From: an uncultured Siphonobacter sp.
GTDB taxonomy: Bacteria; Bacteroidota; Bacteroidia; Cytophagales; Spirosomataceae
DNA length: 64,000 nt
Assembly: GCA_913775095.1 (NCBI GenBank)
Contig: CAJYIW010000022.1
Coordinates: 1-64,000, forward strand
Direction: 5' to 3'
Shown: positions 63,452 to 64,000 of the stretch, one piece after another
Numbering within the stretch: the first letter of the stretch is position 1
Layout: every line of letters starts with the position of its first letter
The notes under the pieces: model-generated
Database searches by the model: none
What the model saw: only the letters and a program-made list of their open reading frames with translations
What the model was told of the DNA's origin: nothing
Made by a program: the position numbers and the translations under genes

Positions 63452-63601
63452 TTATGCAATTTGATGCAATTGGAAGACCTAGTTTATGCAATTTGATGCA
63501 ATACCTTATGCAATTTGATGCAATAGCGGCCGTTTAGTTTATGCAATTTGATGCAATACCTTATGCAATTTGATGCAATACCTTATGCAATTTGATGCAA
63601 T
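63452..63601. repeat. Origin iterons (six copies)
   Basis: Six copies of TTATGCAATTTGATGCAAT start at 63452, 63484, 63506, 63539, 63561 and 63583. Each has two ATGCAAT half-sites. Start-to-start distances are 32, 22, 33, 22 and 22 bases, close to whole helical turns. They lie upstream of repB, as in iteron-controlled plasmids. Confidence 0.92.
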
Positions 63602-63641
63602 AGCGGCTAAAATTTATCTGATAATCAATGACTTAAGTCAC

Positions 63642-63650
63642 TTATCCACA
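63642..63650 (+). promoter_or_regulatory. DnaA box
   Basis: TTATCCACA, the exact DnaA consensus, sits 41 bases beyond the last iteron of the main cluster. Confidence 0.8.
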
Positions 63651-63657
63651 CTCTGGC

Positions 63658-63705
63658 AATCAATCAATTAATTAATACAACATTTTATCAATTAATTGCC
63701 CACGC
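63658..63705. other. AT-rich stretch in the origin (probable DNA-unwinding element)
   Basis: CAATCAATCAATTAATTAAT followed by ACATTTTATCAATTAATTG is low in GC and built of short repeats. Position next to the DnaA box and iterons fits an unwinding element. Melting is inferred. Confidence 0.6.
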
Positions 63706-63894
63706 ACTTTTTCGGCCTGCGTCGGCTACGCCGCACGCTCATTTTTGAAAGGAAAAGTTGTAAAATCAAAAAATACTAAAAGTTCCGCCGTGAACTAAAT
63801 AATTAGTTATACAATACATACGCTAGTGCATCACACTTATTGGCATCAATTCAATACTATATCTCTGATAATCAGATATTTAAATTTAACTACT

Positions 63895-64000
63895 TTATGC
63901 AATTTGATGCAATTGGAAGTTATCCGACAAACCCTGATACTGCTTTTGTCTTTGTATAATCGCATAAGTCACTCAGAATGAGGTTTATGCAATTTGATGC
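63895..64000. repeat. Distal iterons (one complete, one cut by the window edge)
   Basis: The same iteron occurs at 63895-63913 and again from 63985 to the end of the window (TTATGCAATTTGATGC, the last bases lost). They are almost 300 bases from the main cluster, which may be a second control or handcuffing site, or the start of another cluster beyond the window. Confidence 0.85.

Noticed and set aside
63452-63601. Repeat array considered as CRISPR
   Set aside because: Spacers are only a few bases long and nearly constant, repeats are 19 bases, and a Rep_3 initiator is adjacent: this is an iteron origin.

Overview
The window looks like part of a plasmid or other secondary replicon of a member of the Bacteroidota, most likely a Cytophagales/Spirosomaceae-type organism (inference). 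The support is direct: SusC/SusD pairs, a hybrid two-component regulator of the HTCS type, a C-terminal type IX secretion signal, TAnnTTTG-like promoter boxes, weak Shine-Dalgarno sequences, and an iteron-type origin at the right end (RepB/Rep_3 initiator, a 19-bp iteron in eight copies with the last cut by the window edge, a consensus DnaA box and an AT-rich stretch). There is no transposase, rRNA, tRNA or CRISPR array.

Left part (1-9,000): the end of an unknown gene, a coupled small-ORF/zeta-like P-loop pair, a secreted esterase with a carboxypeptidase-like front domain, a RidA remnant, an acyltransferase, a LytS/LytTR two-component pair, a serine recombinase, and a beta-lactamase-fold/TPR protein. 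Accessory metabolic part (9,000-25,200): a lone GH43 enzyme, GNAT and NTF2-fold proteins, a TetR regulator with a near-perfect operator, two paralogous sets of FAD monooxygenase plus divergent AraC regulator (one enzyme very close to the TetX type but altered at likely tetracycline contacts), a lipid 2-hydroxylase-like enzyme, an AT-rich patch with a broken metallopeptidase gene, and an aldo/keto reductase-AraC pair. Several genes here are decayed (two RidA remnants, one HExxH protein).

Glycan part (25,300-55,200): a 1,591-residue T9SS-exported protein with a metzincin-type HExxHxxGxxH motif and a tandem internal duplication; then a leftward polysaccharide utilisation operon (SusC-SusD-SusC-SusD-DUF1735 lipoprotein-GH43) opposite a divergent HTCS; then a second leftward uptake set (ECF sigma, FecR anti-sigma, SusC with STN domain, SusD, DUF3823 lipoprotein). 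The two sets use different control: HTCS sensing of released sugar for the first, and surface signalling through FecR/sigma for the second. The GH43 enzyme resembles exo-beta-1,3-galactanases, so type II arabinogalactan is a possible substrate (inference).

Right part (55,500-64,000): an AlkB-like dioxygenase, a small lipoprotein, a second carboxypeptidase-like/alpha-beta hydrolase fusion, a divergent NsrR-like/flavohaemoglobin pair for nitric oxide detoxification with a good promoter, a small outer-membrane barrel, and the replication initiator with its origin. No wholly new system is proven. The best candidates for follow-up are the zeta-like coupled pair, the duplicated flavin monooxygenase/AraC modules, the two-domain secreted hydrolases and the large T9SS metallopeptidase-like protein.
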